A program made the translations under genes and the position numbers. Of a stretch of DNA of 64,000 bases, positions 35,799-43,819 are shown piece by piece; position 1 is the first letter of the stretch, and every line of letters begins with the position of its first letter. Source of the stretch: Odoribacter sp. (GTDB lineage: Bacteria > Bacteroidota > Bacteroidia > Bacteroidales > Prolixibacteraceae); NCBI GenBank assembly GCA_013824715.1, contig PNOH01000002.1, positions 124,001 through 188,000 on the forward strand, read 5' to 3'. The notes beneath the pieces were generated by a model. The model worked only from the letters and a program-made list of their open reading frames with translations, ran no database searches and was not told the origin of the DNA.

Positions 35799-37544
35799 CT
35801 AATTTATCTGCACCACCGATCCTTTCACGATAGCGGCGCCTGAAGTTGATAGTTCAGCTCCTGCCGAACCTTCGCCTTTAAACATGGCATTAGCTTTCAG
35901 TGAAACATTCATTCCTTCAATCGTCACGTCCTGCGCGGCTTTCAGATTTATTTTTCCATTACTTTCCATTTTGATTCCATCTGAATTCATGGTAATCACA
36001 TTCGAATTTTCATCCTCTAGTTTAATAACTCCGGCATCATCGTCAACGGTAATCTTCTTTCCACCCGGAGTTTCCAGAACCACCGATTTTTTTTCATCAT
36101 TAAATATGAATTTGATTTTTTCGCGGGTCACAAATCCTTTTTCGTTGTTGGCATCAGCAGCGGTAAGAGGAGCCGGTTTAGCGCTGCTGTTCAGCATTCC
36201 GAGAACAACGGCATCGTTGGGATTGTCGTTGATGAAACCCACAATCACCTCGTCCTCAATTTCGGGCCGGAAAAATACGCCACGTTCGTTTCCTGCATCC
36301 AGTGAGGCTATTCGGGCCCATATTCCTTCCGAATCTTTATCAATCATCGGGCATTTAATTTTGATACGGTCTTCCCCGTCAGGATCCGATTCCAGTTGGG
36401 TAACAATCCCGATTTGCAATCCGTGTATGGCCGGAAACAGTCCTGATGCCGGCTGACTGCTGATATTATAGGTTTCGGAAAACCAGTTGGGATTTATTCC
36501 AAACTGGGCGTCAATGGTCCACTGGCCCTCGGTAATTTCGTGGCGAACAGCCGAAATATAGACTTTGCCATTGAAACGGTCTCCGACTCCCTCGAGCATC
36601 AGGGTGGTATTGGGTTTACAGGCTGGTATTCCCTGAAATTTTACTCTGCCCCGCACTTTCGAAAGCTGATTAAAAAGTGCTTTGGCATTGGCCCAATCCT
36701 GAATAGACCGATCGGCCACAGTTCCTCCGTACCTGAGTTCCAGATTTTCGAGCTCAATAACGGATGCTAATTCTCCGGCAGTTAGATTTCCGTTAAGCGA
36801 GACAGCCGGATCGGTGGCTTCAGTTTCTGTTACTTCCTGATTTGCCGGGTTCCAGACGTAAGAAGTTACTTTGCTGAACTGGTTCCGGGCATCAATTTCG
36901 GCATCGAAATCGAGCAAAGTGGCTCCAAAAGCAACAGTTTCAAGCTCTGCCTGTGAAAAGTCAGGAGCTTTTACCGTTATTTTTCCGTCGTCAACCACAC
37001 ATATTTTCCCGTTTGCCTGAGCGCGGGTTATCACAAAATCCCAGTCTGTACAGTCGTACCGCACGATCTTTTTGTGCTGAAAACCCGTTGCTTCAATATC
37101 CGGATCGAGTCCATAAGGACTGACAATTTCTTCAATCACATCGCTGTCTTTGCTGTCGAGGTAAAACTTGCTTTTTCGGCCCGAAGTCATCTTTACCGCT
37201 TTGTCGCGGCATTCAATAATCAGCAAAGAATGGCTTGCCCTGATTTTCAGACTGTGTTTGATGATGATGCCTTTAAAAATAGTTTCTTCGTCGGAATGGT
37301 AACCTGCTTTTATTTCAATCTCCTTTCCCGGAATCAGTAAACTTCCATTGCTTAGTACAAATTCCTGACTGGAGGGATCACCATCAATCAGGATGATTTT
37401 TGCAGAGGGTATCCGGTTGATTTCCTTTTCAACATTGATATTCATGACCTGCACAGTTGCCGGTAGTTCAGTTCCGTCAATCAGGATCTTGTGAGTGATC
37501 AGATCGGCTGACCTTGAGGTTTGTATGTTCCGGCTGTTGTTCAT
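35799..37544 (-). CDS. VgrG-like spike protein (Afp8-like)
   Basis: A 581-residue protein. Residues about 15-350 resemble the hub (gp27/phage late control D-like) with HKILIDGTELPATVQVMN, IKAGYHSDEETIFKGII and KPNTTLMLEGVGDRFNGKVYISAV. Residues 370-450 are a gp5-like OB fold (GLQIGIVTQLESDPDGEDRIKIK, RPEIEDEVIVGFINDNPNDAVVLG). The C-terminal 480-581 segment is a short beta-helix needle (NSDGIKMESNGKINLKAAQDV). The protein forms the trimeric central spike that the PAAR protein caps. No extra effector domain is fused at the end. Landmarks are given in order, not as one string. Confidence 0.93.
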   Translation of the reverse strand: MNNSRNIQTSRSADLITHKILIDGTELPATVQVMNINVEKEINRIPSAKIILIDGDPSSQEFVLSNGSLLIPGKEIEIKAGYHSDEETIFKGIIIKHSLKIRASHSLLIIECRDKAVKMTSGRKSKFYLDSKDSDVIEEIVSPYGLDPDIEATGFQHKKIVRYDCTDWDFVITRAQANGKICVVDDGKITVKAPDFSQAELETVAFGATLLDFDAEIDARNQFSKVTSYVWNPANQEVTETEATDPAVSLNGNLTAGELASVIELENLELRYGGTVADRSIQDWANAKALFNQLSKVRGRVKFQGIPACKPNTTLMLEGVGDRFNGKVYISAVRHEITEGQWTIDAQFGINPNWFSETYNISSQPASGLFPAIHGLQIGIVTQLESDPDGEDRIKIKCPMIDKDSEGIWARIASLDAGNERGVFFRPEIEDEVIVGFINDNPNDAVVLGMLNSSAKPAPLTAADANNEKGFVTREKIKFIFNDEKKSVVLETPGGKKITVDDDAGVIKLEDENSNVITMNSDGIKMESNGKINLKAAQDVTIEGMNVSLKANAMFKGEGSAGAELSTSGAAIVKGSVVQIN

Positions 37545-37616
37545 GAATATTTCGAATTAAATCCGGTTGTATCTGATGAGTATTTTATTTTTTCCACTTT
37601 GAAAACAATCTCAGTT

Positions 37617-37720
37617 CCGTCCGAAGGATGATAATCGCTTTGTTCGTTTTCTGTCACGGACGGGCAACTTGGGTTGTTTTCCAATCCCGGGGTGCCGCTC
37701 CTTCGTCGCTTTACCCCGGG
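37617..37720. repeat. Composite hairpin repeat, copy 2
   Basis: CCGTCCG (37617-37623)/CGGACGG (37657-37663) is followed by CCCGGGGT (37686-37693)/ACCCCGGG (37713-37720). The loop CTCCTTCGTCGCTTT is almost the same as in copy 1. It lies in the 255-base gap between the LysM adaptor and spike genes. Confidence 0.75.
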
Positions 37721-37799
37721 CTATTGATATATCGCTCTTTCAGAGCTAAGAACTACTGCCTTCAATTGTCTTCAAAATCATTCATATAAAAATTGAACA

Positions 37800-38498
37800 T
37801 TAAATTTTCAGCTTGCCACCCTTCTCAATGGGCGGAAAATAGATTTGCTGCCCGGGTGAAAGTTTTCTGAAATTCACCAACTTATTTGCTTTGGCCACTT
37901 CGAGGTAATATTTCGGGTCGCCATAAATTCTGAAGGTCATTAACGGTAGAGTATCTCCTTCGTTAATAATGCGCACATGGGTCAGGTCAGGAGAATTGTT
38001 GTTTTCCCGGGCAATGCGAAGATCGTCTTCAATAAATCCTTTGAACCTGGCACGGGCGCTGGCCCTGATCGGTGTTCCGTCGGGTTTAAATAACTTGAAG
38101 GTAATTTCCATCTGGCTTAAACTGCCTTTAAAAAGGAGCGCTCCCCAGGAAATAACCAGATAATTCGGCTTATGCTCGTCGCCGTTATAATCAAGAATTA
38201 CTTTCCTGAAATTATCCACATCATCAATGATCCCGTCACCCGATTCGTCTTCGTAGCCTTTAATCACTCCTGAACGGTCGAAAATAAATTCAAGATCGAG
38301 ATCTTCGGGCAAGGCTTTATTAAAACGGGGAGCAGCAGAACTGGTTCCCTGCGCCTGGCTTTGGTTTTGCTCAATCTGATATTTGACCAGGTACTTTTCA
38401 GGATTTAGTAGGGTGTTGAATTCACCATTGGCAACTTCCTGTGTAAACCGTTCGTCACGGTAGGCCTTTATTTTTAGTTTGGTCAATTCTCCACTCAT
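37800..38498 (-). CDS. LysM-containing tube/baseplate adaptor (Afp7-like)
   Basis: A 232-residue protein. The N-terminal 150 residues (LKIKAYRDERFTQEVANGEF, NPEKYLVKYQIE, PEDLDLEFIFDRSGVI, WGALLFKGSLSQMEITFKLF) match the CIS tube-initiator family, with KLFKPDGTPIRASARARFKGF near 135. The C-terminal 45 residues are a LysM-like module: INEGDTLPLMTFRIYGDPKYY..ANKLVNFRKLSPGQQIYFPP. In Afp and PVC this protein links the tube to the hub. LysM here is structural rather than wall-binding. It is 11 bases downstream of the DUF5908 gene. Confidence 0.93.
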   Translation of the reverse strand: MSGELTKLKIKAYRDERFTQEVANGEFNTLLNPEKYLVKYQIEQNQSQAQGTSSAAPRFNKALPEDLDLEFIFDRSGVIKGYEDESGDGIIDDVDNFRKVILDYNGDEHKPNYLVISWGALLFKGSLSQMEITFKLFKPDGTPIRASARARFKGFIEDDLRIARENNNSPDLTHVRIINEGDTLPLMTFRIYGDPKYYLEVAKANKLVNFRKLSPGQQIYFPPIEKGGKLKI

Positions 38499-38509
38499 GA
38501 TGTTTCGAT

Positions 38510-38674
38510 TTATCGTTCCCGGGTTTTCGAAATGATCTCCAATACCTGTTCAACGCATTGCGCAACCAGGTCTTCTTGTGCAAGCTTGCCTTTGGAACTG
38601 TCTCCTGAAGCCGGTGGATTTTGATTATCGGTCACGTTTATTTTGATATTCAACTCCTTAATTTCGATGGGCAT
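38510..38674 (-). CDS. DUF5908 small protein (Afp6-like)
   Basis: A 54-residue protein beginning MPIEIKELNIKINV, the hallmark of DUF5908. This start is taken rather than the longer frame to 38719, which would overlap the tube gene; here the ATG follows the tube stop after a single base. The rest is a polar linker and one amphipathic helix (EDLVAQCVEQVLEIISK). Family members sit beside tube genes in extracellular injection systems. Their role is not well defined and may concern assembly. Confidence 0.88.
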   Translation of the reverse strand: MPIEIKELNIKINVTDNQNPPASGDSSKGKLAQEDLVAQCVEQVLEIISKTRER

Positions 38675-38675
38675 G

Positions 38676-39107
38676 TCAAATCGTTTTAAAATAGCTGTAC
38701 GACAATTCAAGGCTTTCAATAACTATCTTACTTTCTTCGGCGTTGAAATCGGTCACCGACCATTTTACCGGCCAGGCATGGATGACATTCCAGGTCATCA
38801 ATGGTTCGTGGTCCTCGTTCAGCAATTTAATAATGACGTCGGTAGGTGAGAAATTGAATCCTTCTGAACCTTCTTTGCACCAGTCAATCAAAGCTGAATT
38901 TGCGAGCAAGCCCCTTTTGAGTACCAGGTTCGGATACCTTGGACGGCCCGGAAGTTTGTGAACAAAGCGATTTTCTCCTCCTTCGGTAATATCTTCTGTC
39001 CCCAGGTTAAAACTTAACCCGGAGACAGACTGAAACTGATATTCATCCTTCTGATTTCCAAATTCCACCAAAAAATGAAATCCCAAAGGAGGATAACTGT
39101 TGCTCAT
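38676..39107 (-). CDS. Second inner-tube protein (Afp5-like)
   Basis: A 143-residue protein of the T4 gp19-like phage tail tube family: YPPLGFHFLVEFGNQKDEYQ at the start, FQSVSGLSFNLGTEDITEGG, RPRYPNLVLKRGLLANSALIDW in the middle and VTDFNAEESKIVIESLELSY at the end (ordered landmarks). It is paralogous to the next upstream gene, with the same length. By analogy with Afp5, it is probably the layer joining the main tube to the spike hub, while the other tube protein builds the shaft. Confidence 0.91.
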   Translation of the reverse strand: MSNSYPPLGFHFLVEFGNQKDEYQFQSVSGLSFNLGTEDITEGGENRFVHKLPGRPRYPNLVLKRGLLANSALIDWCKEGSEGFNFSPTDVIIKLLNEDHEPLMTWNVIHAWPVKWSVTDFNAEESKIVIESLELSYSYFKTI

Positions 39108-39110
39108 TGT

Positions 39111-39542
39111 TTATTCGTTTTGAATAGTTAGTCCTTCATGTACCAATTCCATTGATTCGATCGCTACTTCGTTTCCGTCGGCCTTCAAATCGGTTGATTG
39201 AATTTTGGTTGGCCAGGCGTTTTTTATTTTCCAGGTCACAACCGGTTCGTGTTCTTCATTGAGTAAACTAATAGTAACATTTCGACGCTCAATGGTATTG
39301 AGCTTAACTGTATTCCACCAGTTGTAGTATTCGTTGTCGTTCTTGAAAGTGCCTCTCTTCAGGGTAATGTTGCTGAATTTCTGCATTCCGGGCATCTTGG
39401 TTTTCGAATATTCCGGACTCGAACCTTCCCGGTATTCCACCACTTCAGTTTCTACATCTAAACCTGAAACTTCGGTGAACCCTATTTTTGTTCCACCCCA
39501 GTCAACCTGGAAATGGAACTTCACTAATGGATATGCTGCCAT
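39111..39542 (-). CDS. Main inner-tube protein (Afp1-like)
   Basis: A 143-residue Hcp/gp19-like tail tube protein: YPLVKFHFQVDWGGTKIGFT, EVSGLDVETEVVEYREGSSPEYS, KMPGMQKFSNITLKRGTFKND and STDLKADGNEVAIESMELVHEG (ordered landmarks). It is very close to consensus for the main shaft protein of extracellular injection systems. It follows the sheath gene after 26 bases, and its stop lies three bases before the ATG of the second tube gene, so sheath and tube come from one message. Confidence 0.94.
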   Translation of the reverse strand: MAAYPLVKFHFQVDWGGTKIGFTEVSGLDVETEVVEYREGSSPEYSKTKMPGMQKFSNITLKRGTFKNDNEYYNWWNTVKLNTIERRNVTISLLNEEHEPVVTWKIKNAWPTKIQSTDLKADGNEVAIESMELVHEGLTIQNE

Positions 39543-39568
39543 GTTTTTTATAATTTAAGTTGTTAATA

Positions 39569-41524
39569 TTAAGATTGTTGAAGCTTGTGCGAAAATTTCA
39601 GGATGATGAATTCAGCCGGGCGTACTACGGCCATACCAATTTCAATGTGCATAAATCCATTCAGGATATCTTCGGCGGTCATCGTCTGGCCTAAACCTAC
39701 ACGTACATAAAATGCTTCATCGGGTTTTGCTCCGGCCAGCGCTCCGGCCCGCCATTGCAGAATCAGGAAGTTTTCGATCATGGCCCTGACTTTTACCCAG
39801 GTATTGGCATCGTTTGGCTCGAAGACAAACTGGGCAGTTGCCTTTTTTACGGATTCTTCAACCATATTGAAGAACCTGCGGACTGAAACGTACCGCCATT
39901 CATTGTCGTTTCCGGCCAGTGTCCGGGCTCCCCAAACGAGTGTTCCTTTTCCCGTAAACGACCGGATGGCATTGATTGATTTTCCGGCTGTGGTATCTAC
40001 ATTCAGCCCGTCTTGCATGTCGTTCGTAATCTTGACAGAGGGTCTGATCACATAATTCAGGCCGACATTGGCAGGTGCTTTCCAAACGCCCCGGTCGCGG
40101 TCAACCCGGGCATAAACTCCTGCAATGGCTCCGCCTGGCGGCATTTTGACGTAAAGTTTGGAAAGTGCAGTTTTAATTTCGTTGAAAGTTGTGCTGTCAG
40201 TATTTTCAATCACATTCAGTTTCAATCCATCCAGTTCTCCATTGGTGTCGGCGGCTTGCGCTGCAGTAATAGCAAGAATAACCGGAGGGTCAATAAGCGA
40301 TATGATACCATTAATCACTGTTTCGATGGTTGATGCAGTTGCTACTGCGTTAGTGGTTTCAATTTTTACTGCTGTTCCGCTTACTGCTGATTCAATAGTA
40401 GTAATGTGTCCTTCCAGCGCTGTTTTCATAGTGGCAATGGCTCCTCCGAGACCTGTAGTCAATGCTGCAGCGGCAGCAGTACAGGCGGCAGCTACCGGAG
40501 CTGATTCGCTGGAGGCTGCTGCGGCAAAATTTGCTGATGCAACCACATCAGTACCCGAAGTAATTACTGAATCAAGCAAGTCCACAATGGGTTGAATGGC
40601 ATCGGTAGCTAAACTGGATTGGGCAAGCGCTTCGGCGGCGGTTAATGCATCAATGGCTGTTTTTGCATCCGACAAAGCAGTTACCAGATCACCGCTATCA
40701 TCCAACTTTTCATTGATTTCATCCAGCGCAATGTTTACATCTTCAAGTGTATCAAATAAAACAGGCGAGTCATCGGTAATATGGTCAATGGATACTGCTG
40801 AAGTTTTGAAGTTGTAATTCATCAGAGTTTCGATGAAAGGATAATAAGCCGCTCCATATTTGAGATAGTCTTTTTCAAGATTGATCCCGTCTCTCAGACC
40901 TTCAGCCGGGGTAGGATCATCAGTTTCATCATCGGTATAGGTGTCGAGAATGGTAAATCTGTCCTGAAGTTTATTGCACTGCGTGAGTGCATCCTTATAA
41001 ATCGCATAGAAATTGTCGGATGACAGGGCTGTAGCATCGGGGAATAAAAGAAGTGTTGGCTCATCTTCTTTTTCTATTTCCGAAAGTCCTTCCTGAAGAT
41101 CTTCGAGTTGAACCGGAGCGGTGGCATTTGCCACAATAGCAGCGGTATAAGTATTTACAGCGGTAATGTAACACGGACCTCCTCCATTCGCAAAATATAA
41201 ACGAAGGGCATAATACATACGGAATGGCGATTTTGTTGAAGGTTGAGGAACTGTGATGTTTCTTTTCTGAACGCCGTTAACTGTTGTATCGGTGATTTTA
41301 ACCTCGATGCCTGTTTCCAGATCGGCGCCTCCAAAGTAAGTTTCGTATTCTAAAAGTGAAGTGATTCGAAACGGATTCAGGATTAAATCGTCAGTTTCCT
41401 TTCTGGAAGCCTTTTCAGTATAGCCAATAAAGGCTGGGATTGCAGTTTCGACCTGTGCTACCGATGGCGGGAATTTTGCAATTTCCTCTACGTAAACACC
41501 CGGTGTTTTGTACGTTGTTGCCAT
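39569..41524 (-). CDS. Contractile sheath protein with a large Ala-rich insertion (Afp2-4-like)
   Basis: A 651-residue phage tail sheath protein. The start KTPGVYVEEIAKFPPSVAQV, the segment ALRLYFANGGGPCYI (about 106-120), and the C-terminal core MPPGGAIAGVYARVDRDRG..WKAPANVGL (461-489) to FMHIEIGMAVVRPAEFI are canonical. Residues about 240-455 form an unusual block rich in Ala, Thr, Ser and Asp (for example SANFAAAASSESAPVAAACT), probably an outward-facing domain. It is the only sheath gene here, whereas Afp has three. The sheath contracts to drive the tube out. It is the second gene of the locus, 43 bases after the DUF4255 gene. Confidence 0.95.
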   Translation of the reverse strand: MATTYKTPGVYVEEIAKFPPSVAQVETAIPAFIGYTEKASRKETDDLILNPFRITSLLEYETYFGGADLETGIEVKITDTTVNGVQKRNITVPQPSTKSPFRMYYALRLYFANGGGPCYITAVNTYTAAIVANATAPVQLEDLQEGLSEIEKEDEPTLLLFPDATALSSDNFYAIYKDALTQCNKLQDRFTILDTYTDDETDDPTPAEGLRDGINLEKDYLKYGAAYYPFIETLMNYNFKTSAVSIDHITDDSPVLFDTLEDVNIALDEINEKLDDSGDLVTALSDAKTAIDALTAAEALAQSSLATDAIQPIVDLLDSVITSGTDVVASANFAAAASSESAPVAAACTAAAAALTTGLGGAIATMKTALEGHITTIESAVSGTAVKIETTNAVATASTIETVINGIISLIDPPVILAITAAQAADTNGELDGLKLNVIENTDSTTFNEIKTALSKLYVKMPPGGAIAGVYARVDRDRGVWKAPANVGLNYVIRPSVKITNDMQDGLNVDTTAGKSINAIRSFTGKGTLVWGARTLAGNDNEWRYVSVRRFFNMVEESVKKATAQFVFEPNDANTWVKVRAMIENFLILQWRAGALAGAKPDEAFYVRVGLGQTMTAEDILNGFMHIEIGMAVVRPAEFIILKFSHKLQQS

Positions 41525-41567
41525 AATTTTCTGTTTTTAGTTTATAGTTTATTTAACTTTAGATTGT

Positions 41568-42167
41568 TTAAACTTTCTCTTTTAGCTTGAGCGTATCAGT
41601 GATTTCCAAAATCACTTTTTCGGTTCCTTTTAATAACTTTTGATCAATTTCAACTAACTGAATTTTGTAAATCACCGATGGTAGCTGTCTTCCGCCAAGC
41701 GTTCCCCATACATGATTCAACTCCTCGAATGAGGGAGTGTACAACTCGGTAATGAGTTTAAAGTGTCCGAGTACATCAAAGTCTTCTTTGATTTCATAAA
41801 CTGTATTTTCAGAAGTAAAAATCTTTTTTCCCTGAAAAAACTCTATGGTTTTAGAGATGCTCCTTAAAGAATCGGAGTATGAATTGCAATTGCCGCTGAT
41901 GAGCAAAAAAAGGTTCAGGTGAACAGGAGGGTTTCTATATTCGGTGGTCGTTTTATCAATGACCTTGTAATTCGGAAGATTTTTTAAAGTAGTTTCTTCC
42001 TCCAGATTAAGCAGAGTCAGCACAACTTTGTTATCCAGTTTATTCGAATTATCGTTCGATGTTTCAATCATCGCAATATTTTCGAGGGTTACCAGATTGC
42101 CTAATCCGGCAGCAGAAAGGTAATTGTCCAGTTGTTCACTAATAATCTGTAACGCTTCGTAAATCAT
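41568..42167 (-). CDS. DUF4255 tail terminator protein (Afp16/Pvc16-like)
   Basis: A 199-residue DUF4255 protein: MIYEALQIISEQLDNYL at the start, VVLTLLNLEEETTLKN, then NPPVHLNLFLLISGNCNSYSDSLRSISKTIEFFQ and HVWGTLGGRQLPSVIYKIQLVEID (ordered landmarks). In Afp and PVC this protein caps the tube and sheath and stops growth at the proper length. It is the first gene of the minus-strand locus; the promoter should lie in 42168-42650, but I find no clear Bacteroidota promoter on that strand (only an imperfect TACTTTTA close to the start). Confidence 0.93.
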   Translation of the reverse strand: MIYEALQIISEQLDNYLSAAGLGNLVTLENIAMIETSNDNSNKLDNKVVLTLLNLEEETTLKNLPNYKVIDKTTTEYRNPPVHLNLFLLISGNCNSYSDSLRSISKTIEFFQGKKIFTSENTVYEIKEDFDVLGHFKLITELYTPSFEELNHVWGTLGGRQLPSVIYKIQLVEIDQKLLKGTEKVILEITDTLKLKEKV

Positions 42168-42368
42168 GGTAATAAAAGTATTTGTTGCGGTTGGGTGAAA
42201 TGATCAACAAATAATTACCTAATTTTTGGTTTTTGAGAGTAAATGGCATTGCTTGTGGATTTGAGTTTTCCAGAAAACAATGTCCGAAAGAGGCGGTTCA
42301 TCAGTAATTCAAAAAGAAATACAGACTTTAAACTCTGATCACGTAGAAGTTGAAGTAGTCTAATTTCT

Positions 42369-42388
42369 TATTTCCTGAACAGGAAATA
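42369..42388. promoter_or_regulatory. Palindrome TATTTCCTG-AA-CAGGAAATA, possible operator
   Basis: Nine-base arms TATTTCCTG and CAGGAAATA are separated by AA. It lies about 200 bases upstream of the first injection-system gene and 210 bases upstream of the ArsM-like promoter. The symmetrical short form suits binding by a dimeric regulator better than termination. No cognate regulator is identified. Confidence 0.45.
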
Positions 42389-42598
42389 GTACTTATATAG
42401 TTGCATGCCAAAGATAATGGCATTGAAAGCGATTAACTTCCATCTATTTATACCGATAACAATGAAATGGTAACCCTCTTTTTCGAATTATTTTATAGTG
42501 ATAATTAAAATTGTTTTTCGTATATTAAGAAGCAAAATAATTCCTGATACAAGAATTGATAAATTTTAATTGGAAACATATCAAATAATCTAGATATG

Positions 42599-42629
42599 TT
42601 TGTTCGTTGAAGATTTTGCTTTACCTTTG
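42599..42629 (+). promoter_or_regulatory. Promoter of the ArsM-like gene
   Basis: TTTG (42599-42602), a 19-base spacer and TACCTTTG (42622-42629) exactly match the Bacteroidota consensus TTTG-N19-TAnnTTTG. The ATG at 42649 follows after 19 bases. Confidence 0.75.
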
Positions 42630-42648
42630 CCGAACTAAAATTGGAGTT

Positions 42649-43290
42649 ATGAACACTATTGAAATTGCAGGGAGATATACGGTTCTGGCCAACGACACCT
42701 GCTGCCTGTCGTGCGGGGGGGCAGCACAGAAAAGTGAAGCAAAGCATGATGAAGTTTGCATTGATTTAGGAAGCGGACGCGGAACTGATGTTTTGAGATT
42801 GGCCGAAGAAGTTGGACAGGGTGGTTTTGTTTATGGTATTGATATCACTGAAGAAATGATCAGAAAGGCTAATACCACCGCAGCAAAAATGGGCGTTGAA
42901 AATGTGAAATTTATTCAGGCTGATCTGGAGCAAATTCCATTACCCGATGAAACTGCAAACCTGATCATTTCAAACTGCACCTTGAATCATGTTAGCAATA
43001 AACCCGGAGTTTGGGCAGAAATATACCGTTTGCTGAAAAACGGCGGACGTTTTGTGATCAGCGATATTTATTCGGGCGAACCTGTTCCGGAGGAATATGC
43101 CAACGATCCGGAGGCAGTTGCCGAATGTTGGGCAGGATCAATCACCAGGGAGGAATATATCGCATTAATTAAAGCAACCGGATTCAAAGATTTTCGTATT
43201 CTCGAAGAAAGCGCTCCTTACCCGAAAGGAAAAATTGAAGTTTCAAGCTTTACGATCACGGCGAAAAAAGATGATTTTAGTTGCTGCTGA
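42649..43290 (+). CDS. ArsM-like class I methyltransferase
   Basis: A 213-residue SAM-dependent methyltransferase starting MNTIEIAGRY, chosen because it directly follows the promoter. The SAM loop is IDLGSGRGTD, and the fold continues with GIDITEEMI and IQADLEQIPLPD. It has Cys residues placed as in arsenite methyltransferases: C18, C19 and C22 near the start, Cys in ISNCTLNHV and Cys in AECWAGSITREEY; it ends in SCC. ArsM methylates arsenite using glutathione or thioredoxin. The thioredoxin-reductase fusion downstream fits that, but no ArsR, ArsB or ArsC is nearby. Another metalloid, or a peptide thiol, could be the substrate. Confidence 0.82.
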   Translation: MNTIEIAGRYTVLANDTCCLSCGGAAQKSEAKHDEVCIDLGSGRGTDVLRLAEEVGQGGFVYGIDITEEMIRKANTTAAKMGVENVKFIQADLEQIPLPDETANLIISNCTLNHVSNKPGVWAEIYRLLKNGGRFVISDIYSGEPVPEEYANDPEAVAECWAGSITREEYIALIKATGFKDFRILEESAPYPKGKIEVSSFTITAKKDDFSCC

Positions 43291-43366
43291 AATCAAGTTT
43301 CAAATTCCAGGTTCCAAATTTCAGGTTCCAGGTTTTGGATTTATGTTAGTTTAGAGACGAGGGATA

Positions 43367-43464
43367 ACCCCGGCGGGGTGAAATATTTGTAGAAATAATA
43401 AAAGAGATGCGATTTCCCGTCCGCGATTGTGCATCGAACGAAGCGTTTACTTTTTTTCGGACGG
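43367..43464. repeat. Composite hairpin repeat, copy 3 (reversed order)
   Basis: ACCCC/GGGGT (43367-43379) is followed by CCGTCCG (43417-43423)/CGGACGG (43458-43464) with a 34-base interval. These are the same two units as in the copies at 35572 and 37617 but in opposite order, as expected for an inverted copy. Preceding bases (43290-43335) are a degenerate TTCCAGGTT-type tract. Confidence 0.6.
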
Positions 43465-43578
43465 AATAGTAAATAATGATACCAAATTGAAAAGGCTGAA
43501 AGTATTTAATGTTGAACATTGATTCATTTAAGGTACTTTTATTCACTATAGTTTAATCAATACCAAAATTCATTGCGA

Positions 43579-43674
43579 ATGAAAAGTTTAGTAAAAAAAG
43601 CCTGCAAGGGAGGCGTTAAACAGGCACAATGTTGTGCCAAACAATCACAGATTATTGCCGGATGCCACGATTAA
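43579..43674 (+). CDS. 31-aa Cys-rich peptide, candidate radical SAM substrate
   Basis: A small gene between the ArsM-like and radical SAM genes, encoding a 31-residue peptide that begins MKSLVKKACKGGVKQAQCC and ends AGCHD. Cys residues are at 9, 18, 19 and 29, with His30; the N-terminal half is Lys-rich with GG at 11-12. The frame starts with ATG and ends with TAA, and its composition is unlike the repeats around it. A short Cys-rich peptide directly upstream of a radical SAM/SPASM maturase is the typical layout of ribosomally made, modified peptides; a metal- or arsenic-binding peptide is the alternative. I know no named family with this sequence. It could still be a chance frame. Confidence 0.6.
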   Translation: MKSLVKKACKGGVKQAQCCAKQSQIIAGCHD

Positions 43675-43685
43675 GGCGTCCGAAA

Positions 43686-43815
43686 TAGCCTCCCCCAACC
43701 CCTCCGAAGGAGGGGGGTGGGATGGCTTATTTAATAAGTTACGATCCGTCAAAATTTTAATCTAAAAAAGCGCTCCCTGGCTTTCCCCCTTGGGGGAACG
43801 GGAAGGGGGCCTCTA
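43686..43815. repeat. MITE-like GC-rich repeat between peptide and maturase genes
   Basis: Two hairpins, CCCCTCC-GAA-GGAGGGG (43699-43715) and TTCCCCC-TT-GGGGGAA (43783-43798), bracket about 65 AT-rich bases. The outer ends, AGCCTCCCCC and GGGGGCCTCT, are roughly inverted. A similarly built element lies at 58640-58772. It reaches the start of the radical SAM gene. Confidence 0.6.
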
Positions 43816-43819
43816 TCAA

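Larger units (their letters stand above)
42168..42648. other. Divergent intergenic region between the injection locus and the Cys-peptide island
   Basis: This 481-base region must hold the promoter of the injection system on the minus strand and that of the ArsM-like gene on the plus strand. It contains the near-perfect palindrome at 42369-42388 and the strong promoter at 42599-42629. A 27-codon frame at 42280-42363 has no support. The rest is AT-rich and featureless. Confidence 0.6.

Noticed and set aside
40158-40595. 145-codon plus-strand frame inside the sheath gene
   Set aside because: It is the antisense shadow of the Ala-rich insertion, which gives a long Ala/Val-rich frame by base composition.
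20634-42167. Prophage or type VI secretion interpretation of the contractile locus
   Set aside because: No capsid, terminase, integrase or lysis genes and no TssJLM or ClpV-type genes are present; DUF4255, DUF5908, the CIS tape measure and the Afp15-like ATPase fit extracellular systems.
42280-42363. 27-codon frame in the divergent region upstream of the injection system
   Set aside because: It has no promoter of its own and no partner; unlike the Cys peptide at 43579 it has no distinctive composition.
43346-43546. 66-codon minus-strand frame
   Set aside because: It runs through the third composite hairpin repeat and only reflects repeat sequence.
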